Shown here: one piece after another, positions 28,267 to 28,835 of the stretch
How positions within the stretch are numbered: the first letter of the stretch is position 1
Layout of the letters: every line of letters begins with the position of its first letter
Origin: a virus
DNA length: 28,835 bases
Reading direction: 5' to 3' (one strand)
Virus record (IMG/VR): IMGVR_UViG_3300037480_000065
Span: 1 to 28,835 of that record
Made by a program: the position numbers and the translations under genes
The notes under the pieces: generated by a model
The model's database searches: none
The model's input: the letters and a program-made list of their open reading frames with translations, nothing else
Told to the model about the DNA's origin: nothing

Positions 28267-28436
28267 CAGCCGGTACCCGGATCAGTTAATGCGTCAAGCT
28301 CTGTATCAGTTAACTGGTCAGGCTTCTTTTTAGCAGGTTTTTTAGCCTCCTTCCAGCCTATGCTTTCACAGTGCTCAATCGTCTCAGGTCGATCGTTTGT
28401 CTCGATCTCCTGACCATTTGGCTTTATCCACTTCAT
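28266..28436 (-). CDS. Small protein between coat and gp4-like gene
   Basis: A 56-residue protein: MKWIKPNGQEIETNDRPETI at the start, then an alpha segment and a Lys-rich region (KEAKKPAKKKP) and an acidic end (TDTELDALTDPGTG). It occupies the usual place of a head-completion or head-tail connector peptide in this map order. AGGAG precedes the ATG. The gene is coupled to the next one (TGATG). Confidence 0.65.
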   Translation of the reverse strand: MKWIKPNGQEIETNDRPETIEHCESIGWKEAKKPAKKKPDQLTDTELDALTDPGTG

Positions 28437-28450
28437 AATGACTCCTTAGT

Positions 28451-28470
28451 GGGGCGAGTTTCCCCGCCCC
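28451..28470 (-). other. GC-rich hairpin after coat gene
   Basis: GGGGCG-GGGAAACT-CGCCCC on the minus strand forms a perfect 6-bp GC stem with an 8-nt loop between the coat gene and the next gene. No T-run follows, so it is not a standard terminator. It could protect the 3' end of coat mRNA or weaken read-through. Confidence 0.45.
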
Positions 28471-28496
28471 TGTTGTAAGTGCTTGATATAGCTTAA

Positions 28497-28835
28497 CTAT
28501 ACCCCAAAACCCTGTCCAGCAAAGAACGGATTAAACGTCACATACGCTGGCAAAAGATCGAAACGCACCTTCTGCTTGTTCGCATCACCATCCGAGTATC
28601 TTGATACTCGAATAGACATACCATCTTTAGTTGTTGCGATGGTATCTGTAGCGAACAGCTTTTTCAGTGGAACCGAACCCAGTCCAAAGGCCTGCTCATG
28701 ATAGAACAGGTTAGGCTGGTACACAGTCGATGCAGCGGGGTTGATAATGGTAACCACATCACCGGATGTGATCGCACTATCAACGCTGTTGTATTGACCG
28801 TTAGCCTCATTGATACCGGGGCCAGCCACTACGAC
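28497..28835 (-). CDS. Major coat protein, C-terminal part (P22-type fold likely)
   Basis: The last 112 codons of a gene entering from the right edge; the frame is open to the edge, so an internal GTG at 28829 is not the start. The segment NLFYHEQAFGLGSVPLKKLF, then MSIRVSRYSDGDANKQKVRF and the end AYVTFNPFFAGQGFGV fit the C-terminus of P22 coat (gp5)-type major capsid proteins, in which an AFGxxxVxL strand is followed by a VRVxR strand and a D-LxG-x-NP end. Position upstream of gp4- and gp10-like genes agrees. Confidence 0.75.
   Translation of the reverse strand, partial: VVVAGPGINEANGQYNSVDSAITSGDVVTIINPAASTVYQPNLFYHEQAFGLGSVPLKKLFATDTIATTKDGMSIRVSRYSDGDANKQKVRFDLLPAYVTFNPFFAGQGFGV

Noticed and set aside
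28437-28496. Hairpin after the coat gene as an intrinsic terminator
   Set aside because: The stem is good but no T-run follows on the minus strand, and the next genes of the operon must be transcribed through it.
1-28835. CRISPR arrays, tRNA genes, insertion sequences, integrase and attachment sites
   Set aside because: No spaced repeat array, cloverleaf, transposase or tyrosine/serine recombinase motif was seen on either strand.

Overview
This window is part of the genome of a tailed phage (or prophage) with a P22-like short-tailed virion. The host is most likely a gammaproteobacterium. The virion evidence is a chain of genes in P22 order: the end of a coat protein, a gp4-like tail accessory factor, a gp10-like tail hub protein, three ejection-type proteins, and a fibre with a head-binding-like N-terminus. 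The host inference rests on nin-region relatives (NinB, NinX, YbcO-type nuclease, RusA) that are typical of lambdoid phages. No integrase, CI-type repressor, terminase, portal or endolysin was recognised here, so lifestyle cannot be decided.

Layout from left to right. (1) 1-4295, leftward: a second structural operon with its own sigma70-like promoter at 4324-4352. It ends in a large repeat-built tail protein that runs off the left edge. (2) 4376-4669: a leftward terminator, then a small isolated rightward unit with a promoter and a 37-residue ORF. (3) 4720-12073, leftward early operon: it starts with a YdaS/Cro-like repressor and continues through small phage genes, two HNH endonucleases, an MT-A70 adenine methyltransferase, a DUF4373-type replication initiator and a DnaB-type helicase. 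(4) 12074-12225: a divergent promoter region with palindromes and a structured leader. (5) 12226-20036, rightward operon: a coiled-coil protein, a likely ssDNA-binding protein and a lambda-type exonuclease, then small membrane and zinc-finger proteins, NinB, YbcO-type nuclease, NinX, RusA and a YadA-anchor-like protein. (6) 20033-20641, leftward: holin-like protein and a small overlapping spanin pair. (7) 20652-28835, leftward: tail fibre, ejection proteins, tail hub, gp4-like factor and coat.

The two early operons diverge from one switch region. The leftward one carries replication, and its initiator gene contains five CGGAG direct repeats at an exact 10-bp period next to a 50-nt G-free AT-rich stretch. 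This looks like a lambda-type origin inside the initiator gene. The rightward one carries recombination and Holliday-junction processing. The late genes enter from the right and read leftward through fibre and lysis genes until they meet the end of the rightward operon, where the stop codons of the two converging genes overlap.

The observations most worth checking are the intragenic iterons, the apparently leaderless repressor mRNA, the tail protein with duplicated lectin-like modules around 13 short repeats, a helicase C-terminus that continues in the +1 frame, a RusA with a RuvC-like N-terminal graft, and several possible structured RNA leaders.
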